Origin: JASGTU01 sp963821815
Lineage (GTDB): Bacteria > Chloroflexota > Anaerolineae > Caldilineales > Caldilineaceae
DNA length: 64,000 nt
Direction: 5' to 3'
NCBI GenBank assembly: GCA_963821815.1
Contig: CAWGFG010000002.1
Location: 1-64,000, forward strand
Shown here: positions 55,010-64,000 of the stretch, piece by piece
Layout: every line of letters begins with the position of its first letter
Numbering within the stretch: the first letter of the stretch is position 1
Program-made: the position numbers and the translations under genes
Notes under the pieces: generated by a model
Seen by the model: the letters and a program-made list of their open reading frames with translations, nothing else
Databases searched by the model: none
Told to the model about the DNA's origin: nothing

Positions 55010-55846
55010 CTACCGAGAAGTGACGGGCTTCTGGAAAAGATAGACATCCTGCCATGGCACGCCTCGCCCGGCTCGCGGGAAGAACTGCAGCAGCTCAAAG
55101 CCCCTCAACATTTGCGTCTGGACATAGACGAATGGATGGAACGATGCGCAGACATTTTCGCCTTCGTTCTCCTCGTTGATCACCACAACCTCACCGTTCT
55201 CGTAGACAGGCACAAGTTCGGGCGGCATGAACGGAATGGTGTAGTCTCCATGCGTGGTAAATAGCAGCACGCCGCCCGGTTTCAGCACGCGATAACTTTC
55301 GTCTAGCCACGCATTCTGCATCTCCAGAGTCAAGTGCGTGTACACAGATAAGGCATAGACATAGTCAAAGAAGTTGTCCGGATATGAGAGCGGCGGAGCT
55401 GCCGAATTTCGGCCGACCGTCGCGTGTTTGCAGAGTCTGCGCGACCAGTAGACCAACTCCGGATTATAGTCGGTGCCATAAATACCTATGCGATGGGCGT
55501 AGGGCTTCCAGTGCCGCAACACTCTGCCGCAGCCACAGCCGAAGTCCAAGATGCGCTTCATCTGACTCACATCGATCCAGCTCTTCTGAAGCGTCTCCGT
55601 AACTGTTTCAAATGCGGCACGGCCATTTGTGACATAATAAGCGGGATCGATATTGCCTTGGACCAGGTTCATCACCGAAGGCGGCGGAAGCGGATTTCCT
55701 TGAAGATATTCGCGGCCGTAGATAGGCGACCGATGCAGATACCGATCGTAGGCATTACGAACCTGAACCGAAATCGGAGGATCGAGGCCGAATAGGGGCA
55801 GTGGTACGCCTGCACGAATGAGAGCTGATTCTATCACTTCGAGCAT
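55010..55846 (-). CDS. Class I SAM-dependent methyltransferase
   Basis: 278 residues from ATG 55846. Motif I is ILDFGCGCGRVLRHW (near residue 97), with IYGTDYNPELVYW as motif II, and FDYVYALSVYTHLTLEMQNAWLDESYRVLKPGGVLLFTTHGD as motifs III-IV. This is the UbiE/COQ5 or Methyltransf_25 type. The N-terminal ~90 residues and the C-terminal ~75 residues are not diagnostic. Being last in a run with two glycosyltransferases, it may methylate a surface sugar. Confidence 0.88.
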   Translation of the reverse strand: MLEVIESALIRAGVPLPLFGLDPPISVQVRNAYDRYLHRSPIYGREYLQGNPLPPPSVMNLVQGNIDPAYYVTNGRAAFETVTETLQKSWIDVSQMKRILDFGCGCGRVLRHWKPYAHRIGIYGTDYNPELVYWSRRLCKHATVGRNSAAPPLSYPDNFFDYVYALSVYTHLTLEMQNAWLDESYRVLKPGGVLLFTTHGDYTIPFMPPELVPVYENGEVVVINEENEGENVCASFHPFVYVQTQMLRGFELLQFFPRAGRGVPWQDVYLFQKPVTSR

Positions 55847-55923
55847 TGCAGGACCTTACTGATTCACAAAAAGTCGGAGAGTGGGTAAATGGAGAAGATG
55901 AATCCGATTCCTATCCATAGACT

Positions 55924-56752
55924 TTACCTACGATCAGTGCGTTCTGAAAGAAACAGTTGAACCGCTTGTCGTCCGGAGAGTAAGGCAAAAAGCGGCAGGC
56001 GGCTCATTCGGCGCCATCGCCACGGCTCACGCACCAGGCGGTGCAGCCACTCCAGTCCTAGCCGGCGCATCCAAACCGGTGCGCGCACTGTCACTCCGGC
56101 GACGAAGTCGAAGGCGCCACCAACGCCCATGGCTACAGCCGCTGGCAGCTCATCCCGGTGTTGACGAATCCAGTAATCCTGTTGCGGATGTCCGTAGGCA
56201 ACCAGAAGGATGTCGGGCTTTGCTGTGCGCAGCCTTTCACATATCAAGGACCAGTCTCGAACTTGCGGACTGCCTGCGTAGGCGCCGGCAACTTGCAGAC
56301 GTGGGTAACATTGGACTAAATGCTTGGATGTTCGCTCTGCCACACCGGGTGCGGCGCCCAAAAAGAAGATTCGCCATCCTTCCTGCGCCGCTCGTTCACA
56401 GATTCGAAAGATACCGTCTGAGCCGGTGACACGACCCGGCAGAGATAAAGCCTTGCATGGCAGCGGCTAGTACAATTCCAGTCCCATCCGCCACACAGCA
56501 ATCCGCCTGCCGCAGCACGGCGGCAAATGCGGGATCCGTACGAGCGTCCATGACGAACTCAGGGTTTACCGTGCAGACCTGATGACAGCTGCGGTGGTCG
56601 CCGTCTATCCAATAACTGAACAGCGACAGAAGCTCGTCTATGGAAATGGGATCAACACTAACGCCCAGAATATCGACGCGATGAGCCGATTGCGGAGCGG
56701 TAGGAGTTTCCGTTGGACCGGCTGCCGGTGGAGTGTTCATCGCATGCTGCAT
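55924..56752 (-). pseudogene. WecG/TagA/CpsF glycosyltransferase with a +1 frameshift
   Basis: Starts at ATG 56752 (or 56740). The first frame gives VDILGVSVDPISIDELLSLF, CTVNPEFVMDARTDPAFAAVLRQADCCVADGTGIVLAA, the expected N-terminal half. At the AAA run at 56447-56449 (TTT on the coding strand) one extra base shifts the frame. The downstream half continues as GLSLPGRVTGSDGIFRICERAAQEGW, IFFLGAAPGVAERTSKHL, LLVAYGHPQQDYWI and AMGVGGAFDFVAG to 55924, with the family's G-x-P-x-Q-x-x-W motif intact. The joined protein is about 275 residues. These enzymes transfer UDP-ManNAcA or UDP-ManNAc to a lipid-linked sugar. One base decides whether it is functional. Confidence 0.8.
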
Positions 56753-56761
56753 GCGGTTCGG

Positions 56762-57922
56762 CTAAGATTGCGAACTGGCAGCAGCCGCTTCCAACACGGC
56801 TAAGGTCTCCCGGGCGGCCCTGTCCCACGAGAAGCGTTTGACGTTTTCATAGCCGGCATCGATGAGTCGCTGGCGCAGCGTTTCGTCCTGACTGATACGC
56901 AACATGGCGTCGGCGATTGCGTCCACGTCGGTCGGGTCAACGAGTATGGCAGCGTCGCCCGCCACTTCGGGCAATGAAGATGAATAGGCTGTCAATACAG
57001 GCACTCCTGCAGTTTGTGCTTCCAGAACGGGAAGTCCGAAACCTTCGAATAATGAAGGGTAGCAGAAGAAGAGCGCTCCGGCAAGCAAGCCGGGTAAGTC
57101 AGCCTCGGGCAAATATCCGGTCAGATGAATTCTGGCGGCGAAGCGGCTGGCCTTGACCAGATCAAATATGGGTTCGGACAGCCATCCCGCACCGCCTGCC
57201 AGCACTAGATCCCATTGCACCTTCTCTTTTTCCACAATTAACGAATAGGCGTCGATCATGCGCGCCACGTTCTTGCGCGGCTGTATGGTGCCCACATAGA
57301 GCGCATAAGGCCGATTCAACTCATACTTCTGCTGAACCGCATCAATCTCGGGTTGTTGGGGAGGATTCCAATCGTAGGCGGCTTCGTAAACGACACGGAC
57401 CTTGTGCGGCTCATCCACATAATAGCGGAGGACATCGGCGGCAGTTGCCTGGCTCACGGCGATCACCATACTGGCTACTGACGTGCTCCAGGCGGTGCTC
57501 CACTTCAAGTAGAGTCGCTGTCGGAACGTATGTGAGTTCGGTAGCGCTTGAAAGCCGAGATCATGGACCGTCACCACCGATTTCGGCAGACGTGACGCCA
57601 GGGGCCAAAAGGGAACCACGTGACTCGGAATGAACAGCACGTCCGGTGGGTGGCGCATCACTTCAGACCGCAACGCTCGATGGCTCCACATGCGCTGCGC
57701 CGGCAGGATACGGAGCTCAACGTTTTCCGACTCAATGATAGATTGCTGACTTGTGTCTAGTGCAAAGTCGTCTGGCTCGGGTTCCCGGTCGGTATAGAGT
57801 CGCCAGGTATGCTCGGTTGCTGTCGGCAGTTGCAGTAAATGTTTGATGATTTCTTGGGAATAACGCTCTGTACCGGTCCGCACGGAACGTATGGCTCGGG
57901 AAGCGTCGATACCGATTAACAT
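56762..57922 (-). CDS. GT4-family glycosyltransferase (retaining)
   Basis: 386 residues from ATG 57922. The N-terminal half holds MLIGIDASRAIRSVRTGTERYSQEI and the acceptor-side glycine-rich loop. The C-terminal GT-B half has PYALYVGTIQPRKNVARMIDAY and the nucleotide-sugar motif EGFGLPVLEAQTAGVPVLTAYSSSLPEVAGDAAILVDP (E-x7-E). This is of the mannosyl- or rhamnosyltransferase WbaZ/MtfB type. It overlaps the tsaC end by 7 bases and is followed within 10 bases by the WecG-like gene, so all are in one transcript. Confidence 0.93.
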   Translation of the reverse strand: MLIGIDASRAIRSVRTGTERYSQEIIKHLLQLPTATEHTWRLYTDREPEPDDFALDTSQQSIIESENVELRILPAQRMWSHRALRSEVMRHPPDVLFIPSHVVPFWPLASRLPKSVVTVHDLGFQALPNSHTFRQRLYLKWSTAWSTSVASMVIAVSQATAADVLRYYVDEPHKVRVVYEAAYDWNPPQQPEIDAVQQKYELNRPYALYVGTIQPRKNVARMIDAYSLIVEKEKVQWDLVLAGGAGWLSEPIFDLVKASRFAARIHLTGYLPEADLPGLLAGALFFCYPSLFEGFGLPVLEAQTAGVPVLTAYSSSLPEVAGDAAILVDPTDVDAIADAMLRISQDETLRQRLIDAGYENVKRFSWDRAARETLAVLEAAAASSQS

Positions 57923-58608
57923 AGCTCGAATCCCATTTTTCGCAACACTTCACAGACCTGCTGGCTAATGGGGCCTGCACGAAGAATGCGAGCCGTATCC
58001 TGCGAGAGCTCGAGCACGGTGCTTGGCACGGGCGGCACAGGCCTTCGTACAGTGGCGTCATCGCTGAGGATGATGGGCACGAGCCCACCTAATTGCTCCT
58101 GCGCATCTTTTGCCGTTACGGCTTCCCGATCGCCACTCATATTGGCGCTGGTCGCGGCCAAAGGACCGACGACACGCATGAACTCTCGTAAGGCTGTGTG
58201 GTCAGGCATGCGTACGCCGACAGTCGAGCCGCCGGCTGTCAGCTCAAACGGTAATGCCTCATCTGCTGGAAGAATCAACGTCAACGGGCCAGGCCAGAAG
58301 CGCTCCATTATCACTTGAATTCGCTCCGTTACCGGTTCGCCTGTGATCATAGTGAGTTGCGCATAGTCTCCAATCAATACCGGAATTGCCTTCTTCAACG
58401 GTCGCTGCTTAATGCGAAACAAGTTCGCCACGGCAGATGCGTGGTCATAGCGGCACATGACACCATATACAGTGTCTGTCGGCGCAACAATTGTGCTGTC
58501 GGATTCGACCAGCTGGACGGCGTACTGCCACGCATACGCCTTCGGATCGAAGTCGCCGACCTCAAAAATTTGCGTCGTAGCGGATTGGTACTTATTACTT
58601 GACTGCAT
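57916..58608 (-). CDS. tsaC: Threonylcarbamoyl-AMP synthase (TsaC/Sua5, YrdC domain)
   Basis: 230 residues from ATG 58608. The YrdC core is complete: STIVAPTDTVYGVMCRY, then IKQRPLKKAIPVLI with the KRP-type motif, RFWPGPLTLILPA, GGSTVGVRMPDH and PLAATSANMSGD. It makes threonylcarbamoyl-AMP from threonine, bicarbonate and ATP, the first step of tRNA t6A37 synthesis. The C-terminal Sua5 domain is absent, so this is the short TsaC type. First gene of the minus-strand operon with three envelope genes. Confidence 0.94.
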   Translation of the reverse strand: MQSSNKYQSATTQIFEVGDFDPKAYAWQYAVQLVESDSTIVAPTDTVYGVMCRYDHASAVANLFRIKQRPLKKAIPVLIGDYAQLTMITGEPVTERIQVIMERFWPGPLTLILPADEALPFELTAGGSTVGVRMPDHTALREFMRVVGPLAATSANMSGDREAVTAKDAQEQLGGLVPIILSDDATVRRPVPPVPSTVLELSQDTARILRAGPISQQVCEVLRKMGFELC

Positions 58609-59435
58609 ATGCGAAAATCACTACATTTGGCATAATTGTTATGCCAGCGATAAAACTATGTTCAACGAGATGTGCCAACTAAATATGTAGAGTTGTCAAT
58701 CATCAAACAATATGATAGGCTGATGTATGCTGATGTTCTATACCACAACCACGTAACTCAGGAGCACGGTTGTCTGATCCAAAACCGATATCCTGGCGAA
58801 TCCTGCAAAGAAACATGACGTAATATCTCACCGACACACACTCATTCTCGACGCTAAGCGCCCCAAGGTAGTTGCAAATCGGTAGGAAAATCTTGACTTA
58901 TAATCTGCATTTGTTGCATAGGCAAAATTGGATGTATACTAGCAGGCAAGCGTACTACCGTCAATTATTTATTCGTAGTTTCGTGTAGTTCGTTCTTATT
59001 TTGGTATATCGTATTCGGTAGTAGGTATGTGTATAGGCTATCCCAGATGGGACGCCTCAGTACCAGTGTAGCAGCAAACAACAGGCACAGTAAACCTCAG
59101 GGAATTGGACGGGTTATCGGGTCCCAATCGAGTGTAACACATAACGCTGGTGGCAGATCGGCGCTGATTGTCCGGTAGTACTACATCATTCGTGATGCGG
59201 TGTGGCATCAGGTAAGTTCTGACAGAGACGGTTCAAGGCATTCTGCAAGAGCCTAACTCTCGGAACTGTCGTTCAAACAGCGTATTATTGAACTCATTCG
59301 TTAGCAATTATCCCCGTCCCACTCTTGAGGGTCTGTCGAACAGGCTGCGGTTAACAAGCTAGGCCACTCGTCAACCGGCAATTGGAAGTTTATGGCGCGG
59401 AACTGCCGCCAAAACAGAGCAGACCCAGGTCCCCA
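58609..59435. other. Long intergenic region, A+T-rich, between divergent operons
   Basis: About 830 bases without a supportable gene. TTGTTG (58911-58916) and TATACT (58935-58940), spaced 18, form a plausible plus-strand promoter, but it is far from the next gene. TTGACT with TATAAT directly after it (58893-58904) is not correctly spaced. No tRNA-like fold or repeat array was seen. A small RNA is possible but I have no positive evidence. Confidence 0.4.
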
Positions 59436-59771
59436 ATGCTGAGTGTTTTCAGCCCTATCCTCTGGATCGCAGGTGTATCCGGGGTGTTTGCGACTCTCAG
59501 CTACATGTGGTGGTATCGGTCGCTTCATTGGCAGCCGTTGCATGACTTCTTTTGCACGCCTCAGCTTTTATTCCCACTGTGTCTGAGCTGTACACTAATC
59601 TGTTCCGGCGCTGCAATCGGAACGTTGTCTAGCGTAGCTGACGTTGGATGGGTTAGAACGCTAGTCTGGTTCACGCTGTCGGTATTGTTTGCGGTCCAGA
59701 GCGCTGTTAAGTACACAGACGGGTCGAAAACCGGCTGGTACGCACCGACGGAGGGGATGTCATGGCCATAA
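59436..59771 (+). CDS. Small membrane protein of unknown function
   Basis: 111 residues from ATG 59436; TTG 59382 would add 18. Three hydrophobic segments (LSVFSPILWIAGVSGVFATLSYMW, LLFPLCLSCTLICSGAAIGTL and TLVWFTLSVLFAVQSAV) suggest three membrane helices. No family recognised. Its last ten bases overlap the next gene, so the two are probably co-translated, and it may help place the SH3 protein. Confidence 0.6.
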   Translation: MLSVFSPILWIAGVSGVFATLSYMWWYRSLHWQPLHDFFCTPQLLFPLCLSCTLICSGAAIGTLSSVADVGWVRTLVWFTLSVLFAVQSAVKYTDGSKTGWYAPTEGMSWP

Positions 59772-62068
59772 AAGATGATACCTCATCAAATGGCTGGGAA
59801 CTAGATGATGCCGGCAATGTCGGTGATCGCTGGGTCCTTGAGGAATCTGAACAACAGCTTGCCGATGAATGGGATCTCGAAGGTACCCCTGCGCCTGTTG
59901 GCCAGTGGCACCCGGTCGAATACGAGAAACAACGGCGCAGCGGACCGGCTTGGATTCTACCGACTATTGTTACCGTCGCTTTGCTGGCGGTACTGGGTTT
60001 CAGCGCGTATACCTTGGTTCCCGAGATCTGGGAACGGGGGCGCGAAGCTCTCCAAAAGATAGAGAATCCGTTCTCGCAATCTCCAAATACCGGTGATCCA
60101 GGCGTAGCCGCCGTATCCGCTAACGAACCTATCACTGGTACGGCAACCGTGGCGCAGCCGGTTGTTGCACCGCCAACCGCAGCTGAACCAACTGCAACGC
60201 TCCAGCCCACGCCAACGCTTATGCCGACCCTGGCGCTACCGCAGCACCTATTCGCTACAGTGCTCAGCGAATACGGCGTGAACCTGCGCTCCGCGCCAAG
60301 TCTGGATGCCGAGATCAAAGATATTCTGGATCGAGACACGACATACGTCGTTTTGGGCAAGCCTGATCAGGATTGGCTGCAGCTGTTTGTTTCGGATGGT
60401 CCACTGGAGCCCGGTACACCGATTTCTGGCTCTGTCGGCTACGCTTCTTCCGAGTTCTTTGCCGAAGGCATGCAGCCCATGTCCGATCAGGTGTGGCTGG
60501 ATGTATTGAAGGCTGTGGGCATTGAGCCGACCGCCACACCTGCACCGCCCACGCCGACATCTGATGCAGCACCGGTGGAAATAGCGCTTCCGACCGTCAC
60601 GCCTGTGCCGGATTCGGCAGCGGCTGCCGAGCCTGCGCAAGAAGAACCTACAGTCGGCGCGACAGAGTCGGGTGCAGACACAGCTACAGACGGCGAAGCT
60701 GTCCAGGCGACTATTGCCGTTACCGAGACAGAAACGCCGGTGGCTGACATGACACAAGAAGCTAGCGCCGAAGAGGCTACTGAAGAGACGCCAACAGCCG
60801 AAGCGACTGAAGAGGCTGGCGTCGAAGGCGCCGCTGTTGCTGAGGTAGAAGCCGAGACTACCACCGAACCGACTACTGAGGCTGATGCCACTGTTGATAA
60901 CGTGATTGAAGCCGCTGCAGATGTCGCTGACGACGCTGCGGTTTTGGCGACTCCGACGCAAGCTGCGGATGCAACCGCTGAGGCTGATAGTGCTGCAGGC
61001 GGCGAAGCAGCCGCCACTGCCACGGCCGGTTCCGCAGCCTGGATTACGAATACTCAGGCGGCTGCGTCGATAAACGTTGTGTCCGCATCGGTAGCCGCTA
61101 CAGATGCTGTGACAAATGCCACTACTGCCAATGTAGGTGTTCTTGTGGACGCTGCTTCCGGTATCAATGTGCGCACGCAACCGGAACTCGATTCTGATGT
61201 CGTGACACTGCTTGCCGACCAAGCGGAAGCGCCAGCAATCGGTCGCTTTGCCAATAACGAATGGCTTCTCCTCGATTTGGGTGACGGCGCTAGCGGATGG
61301 GTCTACGCCCAGCTCGTGCAGATGGACGGTGACATGGAATCGCTGCCAATCATTACGATCAGCGACTTGCCGACCCCGTCACCAACGCTTGAGCCGACTC
61401 CGGAACCGGAAGCTTCTACCGAATCGCAAGTCGTCGAACCGCCTGCACCGTACTCCAACCAATTGCCCGATGGCGTACCAGGAGCGGTCATCTTTTCCGC
61501 CGCCGGCGTCAACGCGAGATCTGAACCCTTTGTAGGCGCAAATGTAATTACGGTTATACCGGAAAGTGCGGCACTGCCGGTGACCTCTCGCACCAGCGAC
61601 GATCAATGGCTGCAGGTTGAGCTGCCGCAGGGCGGGTTGGCATGGGTCTTCCGGGCGACCATCTTGCCGCGCGGTAATGTAAACGCCGTGCCCGTCGCAA
61701 CCGGTGTAGTGAGCGAGGCGCCTGCTTTGGCTGACACAACCACGGCTGACACAACTGCCGCAGAAACTGCTGTCGAAGAGAGCGCAGTCACCGATGCAAT
61801 CGACCAAACACAGGATGTCGCACCGCAGGAAAGCGCCGGTACCGCCTCCGCTTCCATGCGTAAGGTGGTCGTGCAGGTTTTTGCATCGCCGAACACCGAA
61901 AGCGAACGTATTGCCCAATACTCTCGCAACACGGTTCTCACAGTGACCGGACAATCCGCCGACGGCCTATGGTTCCAGGTGGTCACGGCGGACGGGCAAA
62001 CAGGATGGGTCGACGCCAACTCGGTTGTGGTTAGCGCCGATGCTGCAAACGTGCCCGTGATAGGCTAG
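59762..62068 (+). CDS. Membrane-anchored protein with four bacterial SH3 domains
   Basis: 768 residues from ATG 59762. A cytoplasmic acidic N terminus (~60 residues) is followed by one membrane helix (WILPTIVTVALLAVLGFSAYTLV), and the rest is outside. SH3b domain 1 starts near residue 160 (YGVNLRSAPSLDAEIKDIL), domain 2 near 460 (SGINVRTQPELDSDVVTLL), domain 3 near 580 (AGVNARSEPFVGANVITVI) and domain 4 near 700 (VQVFASPNTESERIAQY, GWVDANSVVV). Domains 1 and 2 are separated by about 200 residues of Glu/Ala/Thr/Val repeats (EEATEETPTAEATEEA). SH3b domains bind cell-wall peptides or other surface ligands. No enzyme domain is seen, so it is likely a cell-envelope adaptor. Confidence 0.87.
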   Translation: MAIKDDTSSNGWELDDAGNVGDRWVLEESEQQLADEWDLEGTPAPVGQWHPVEYEKQRRSGPAWILPTIVTVALLAVLGFSAYTLVPEIWERGREALQKIENPFSQSPNTGDPGVAAVSANEPITGTATVAQPVVAPPTAAEPTATLQPTPTLMPTLALPQHLFATVLSEYGVNLRSAPSLDAEIKDILDRDTTYVVLGKPDQDWLQLFVSDGPLEPGTPISGSVGYASSEFFAEGMQPMSDQVWLDVLKAVGIEPTATPAPPTPTSDAAPVEIALPTVTPVPDSAAAAEPAQEEPTVGATESGADTATDGEAVQATIAVTETETPVADMTQEASAEEATEETPTAEATEEAGVEGAAVAEVEAETTTEPTTEADATVDNVIEAAADVADDAAVLATPTQAADATAEADSAAGGEAAATATAGSAAWITNTQAAASINVVSASVAATDAVTNATTANVGVLVDAASGINVRTQPELDSDVVTLLADQAEAPAIGRFANNEWLLLDLGDGASGWVYAQLVQMDGDMESLPIITISDLPTPSPTLEPTPEPEASTESQVVEPPAPYSNQLPDGVPGAVIFSAAGVNARSEPFVGANVITVIPESAALPVTSRTSDDQWLQVELPQGGLAWVFRATILPRGNVNAVPVATGVVSEAPALADTTTADTTAAETAVEESAVTDAIDQTQDVAPQESAGTASASMRKVVVQVFASPNTESERIAQYSRNTVLTVTGQSADGLWFQVVTADGQTGWVDANSVVVSADAANVPVIG

Positions 62069-62177
62069 TTCATACCAACAGCCATCTGAGCGAATAACAA
62101 TTTGATCAACCGAGTCCCTGTTCCGGTCCTCTTGTGAGTTACACCGGTGCAGGGATTTTCTGTCAAAGAGGCGACTG

Positions 62178-63002
62178 ATGAACAACAGGCGCTACACAGC
62201 AGTGATGTGGTCTGTGGGGCTCATCCTGACAGGCATAATCCTGTTGCTGTTCAATTTTGGCTTCTTGCTACGATTCGAGCCCTTTGCCCAATATGTTGTT
62301 GCGACACTTCTTGCACTAGCCGGCGTTGGATTCTTCGGCAGCTATCTGCAGAACAGATCGCTTTGGTGGCGCCTCATTCCCGGCTGGACATTGGTCTCTG
62401 TCGCCACTATGCTTCTTCTCACCACCACTTCAATCAACACAATGTTCATCCCAGCCGCGCTTTTTTTCGGATTAGCGCTTGCGTTCGGCAACATCTATCT
62501 CATTAACCGCAAGCAAAACTGGTGGTCCATCATCCCAGGCGGCTTTCTGTTGGTGCTCGGCATCGTCATCGGACTAAATGCCTATGTGGACAATCTGCAG
62601 GCGCTCTTTGCGATGTTGCTCGTAGGCATGGGCATTGTCTTTCTAGTGTTGGCCGCAGTCGGTCCGCCGGAGGTGCGATGGTGGCCGTTGATTCCGGGTC
62701 TGGCGCTTGTGCTTTTTGGATTGTCGATTGTAAGTGGTGCTGAGGAGAATCGCGGGGTTGTGCTTCGATTGTGGCCGTTGATTCTCGTGGCGCTTGGGCT
62801 GGTGATGGGGTGGCGCGCATGGGCCATCGTGCCCGCGAAAGAAAAGCTGTCGGTAAACGTGGCGCCAGGCATGTCCCAAAAGCCAGCCGACGAAGTGCGC
62901 TCAACTGCACGCGTCACACACGGCGATACAAGCAGGTTGGGCGACTACAGCGGACCTGCGCCTGGCGCAAGCGTCGAACTGTTGTCGGACTACGATGAGT
63001 AG
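62178..63002 (+). CDS. Polytopic membrane protein of unknown function
   Basis: 274 residues from ATG 62178, with AAAGAGG 8 bases upstream. About eight hydrophobic segments are arranged in four pairs, with repeated WWPLIPGLALVLFG / WWSIIPGGFLLVLGIVIG / WWRLIPGWTLVS motifs, so it is made of repeated two-helix units. The last ~45 residues are hydrophilic and variable. The unit resembles membrane domains of LiaF-like or DUF5668-type proteins. It may be co-transcribed with the SH3 protein (110 bases apart). Confidence 0.72.
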   Translation: MNNRRYTAVMWSVGLILTGIILLLFNFGFLLRFEPFAQYVVATLLALAGVGFFGSYLQNRSLWWRLIPGWTLVSVATMLLLTTTSINTMFIPAALFFGLALAFGNIYLINRKQNWWSIIPGGFLLVLGIVIGLNAYVDNLQALFAMLLVGMGIVFLVLAAVGPPEVRWWPLIPGLALVLFGLSIVSGAEENRGVVLRLWPLILVALGLVMGWRAWAIVPAKEKLSVNVAPGMSQKPADEVRSTARVTHGDTSRLGDYSGPAPGASVELLSDYDE

Positions 63003-63089
63003 TGCGATCAACTTTGTGTGGCCCACACTGCTATCCTCCGCTTCTCCGATTCTAAAACTTGAAAACCTCACTATAGAGAGCCGAAATAC

Positions 63090-63944
63090 ATGTCGATTCC
63101 CGTACTGCGTGATTGTGAACCATCGGATGTTGAGGAGGGCAAGGAAGGTGTCTTGACCGTTACTCTCATTCAAATGGATGTGGAACTGGGCAAGCCGTCT
63201 GAGAACTTCAAACGCGCCGGCTCATTCGTCGTGGAGGCGCGCCGGCGCAAGAGCAATCTAGTGGTGCTGCCCGAGCTGTGGAGCACCGGCTACGCACTGG
63301 ATAGCGCTGCAGCGCTTGCATCGCCAATTTCTGGGCGCTCACGCATCAAGAACTGGTTCGTACGATTCTCGTCGCTGGCGAAGGCCAACTGCGTCTGGCT
63401 GACCGGCTCGCTGATGGAGAAACAAGCCGACGGCGGCTACTACAATTGTATGCCGCTCTACACGCCGAAGGGATCGCTTGCCGCCGCCTACCGAAAAATC
63501 CATCTCTTCCGCTTAATGGATGAGGACCAGTATCTGTTGCCGGGTCAAGACACGACTTTGATCGACTTGCCCTGGGGGCGCGTGGGGTTGGCCATTTGCT
63601 ACGATCTGCGCTTTCCGGAGCTGTTTCGGCGCTATGCGTTGCACGGCGCACAGTTAATCATCGTTCCCGCCGAATGGCCGTGCGAACGCCTAGAGCACTG
63701 GCGAACGCTGTTGCGCGCCCGTGCCATCGAAAACCAGTGCTATATCGCCGCCTGTAATCGCGTGGGAGAGAGCAATGGTACGCGGTTTTGCGGGCATTCG
63801 ACCATCATTGATCCATGGGGTGAAGTTGTCGTGGAAGGCGACGCAGAGGAAGAAACACTCACGGCAACTATCGACCTCAACGCATGTAACGAAGCTCGCT
63901 CACAGATCCCAGTCTTCGCCGATCGGCGTCCGGAACTCTACTAG
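63090..63944 (+). CDS. Nitrilase-family amidase (omega-amidase/NIT2 type)
   Basis: 284 residues from ATG 63090. The catalytic triad is visible: Glu in LVVLPELWSTGYAL, Lys in AAYRKIHLFRLMDE and Cys in VGLAICYDLRFPELFRRYAL. WPCERLEHWRTLLRARAIENQCYIAACNRVG with the second Glu position, and GHSTIIDPWGEVV, also fit. The family hydrolyses omega-amides such as 2-oxoglutaramate, or other C-N bonds. An N-terminal stretch of ~20 residues before LTVTLIQMDVELG is unusual; a shorter start is possible. Its stop codon overlaps the end of a convergent gene. Confidence 0.92.
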   Translation: MSIPVLRDCEPSDVEEGKEGVLTVTLIQMDVELGKPSENFKRAGSFVVEARRRKSNLVVLPELWSTGYALDSAAALASPISGRSRIKNWFVRFSSLAKANCVWLTGSLMEKQADGGYYNCMPLYTPKGSLAAAYRKIHLFRLMDEDQYLLPGQDTTLIDLPWGRVGLAICYDLRFPELFRRYALHGAQLIIVPAEWPCERLEHWRTLLRARAIENQCYIAACNRVGESNGTRFCGHSTIIDPWGEVVVEGDAEEETLTATIDLNACNEARSQIPVFADRRPELY

Positions 63945-64000
63945 GAGCGCACCTGAATCTCGTTGGCTTCCATGCTGACGATCTGTGCAAGGCTGACGAT
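63941..64000 (-). CDS. 3' end of a minus-strand gene running off the window
   Basis: On the minus strand the last 60 bases read IVSLAQIVSMEANEIQVRS and then TAG (stop at 63943-63941), with no earlier stop in the frame. The stop codon overlaps the nitrilase-family stop by four bases. The ending is plausible for a small regulatory or membrane-linked protein, but 19 residues are not enough to assign a family. Confidence 0.4.
   Translation of the reverse strand: MVSLAQIVSMEANEIQVRS

Noticed and set aside
60700..61030. Repeated Glu/Ala/Thr codons resembling a tandem DNA repeat
   Set aside because: The repeat is of amino-acid composition, in a linker of the SH3 protein. The DNA units are not regular enough for a separate repeat feature.

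Overview
The window looks like a bacterial chromosome segment from a Chloroflexota lineage, probably Caldilinea-like. This is inferred from gene content only: a bacterial translin homologue, a split MetF/MetV-type methylenetetrahydrofolate reductase, a DUF1269 protein, a MOCOS-like aminotransferase, and several lipoproteins and bacterial-SH3 proteins. GC content is moderate and coding is dense. I saw no rRNA, tRNA, CRISPR array, insertion sequence or phage gene. No 16S or other decisive taxonomic marker is present.

Layout. 1-500 is the 3' end of a comM/yifB Mg-chelatase-like gene. 500-4450 is an accessory strip of small cargo genes: a PIN toxin with a nonsense-mutated partner, a DUF6326-like membrane protein, an ABM monooxygenase, a TMEM175-like channel and a frameshifted membrane protein. 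Three decayed copies of the comM 3' end lie between them, so this looks like a repeatedly used insertion point. 4651-10707 holds a translin homologue, an unknown helical protein and a large PD40/M23/PPC lipoprotein. 10767-13616 (minus) is the most unusual gene: a degenerate acyl-CoA-ligase-like (ANL) module fused to two diadenylate-cyclase-like (DAC) modules. 14065-16672 (minus) is a GH116/DUF608 glycosidase gene broken by about four indels.

16914-27500 is a one-carbon region. Full-length metH and a MOCOS-like aminotransferase are on the plus strand. Opposite them is a minus-strand operon metV - methyl-THF:corrinoid methyltransferase - metF - fhs. Together these can carry methyl groups onto tetrahydrofolate and on to formate or methionine. 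27747-30483 holds a GNAT and an ADP-ribosylglycohydrolase with a large C-terminal extension. 30959-35546 holds a DUF1269 protein, a double-META lipoprotein, a GNAT, and an overlapping nucleotidyltransferase/plant-type glucuronokinase pair that suggests UDP-glucuronate salvage. 35899-45263 contains an orphan DNA methyltransferase, a soluble reductive-dehalogenase-like Fe-S protein overlapping a frameshifted MFS transporter, two tandem EamA transporters, a HipA_2-DUF3037 pair and a MoxR-DUF58 pair.

45592-54826 is a carbohydrate region: a very large multi-repeat GH-A-like protein, a LacI regulator with a textbook operator at its own promoter, and an alpha-glucoside-type ABC importer (binding protein and two permeases, no ATPase gene). 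55010-58608 is a minus-strand cell-surface operon: tsaC, a GT4 glycosyltransferase, a frameshifted WecG/TagA glycosyltransferase and a SAM methyltransferase. 59436-63944 holds small membrane proteins, a four-SH3 membrane-anchored protein and a nitrilase-family amidase.

A recurring theme is single-base frame breaks in otherwise well-preserved genes, nearly all of the extra-base type. They may be real pseudogenes or consensus errors of the assembly, and the difference affects several calls below.
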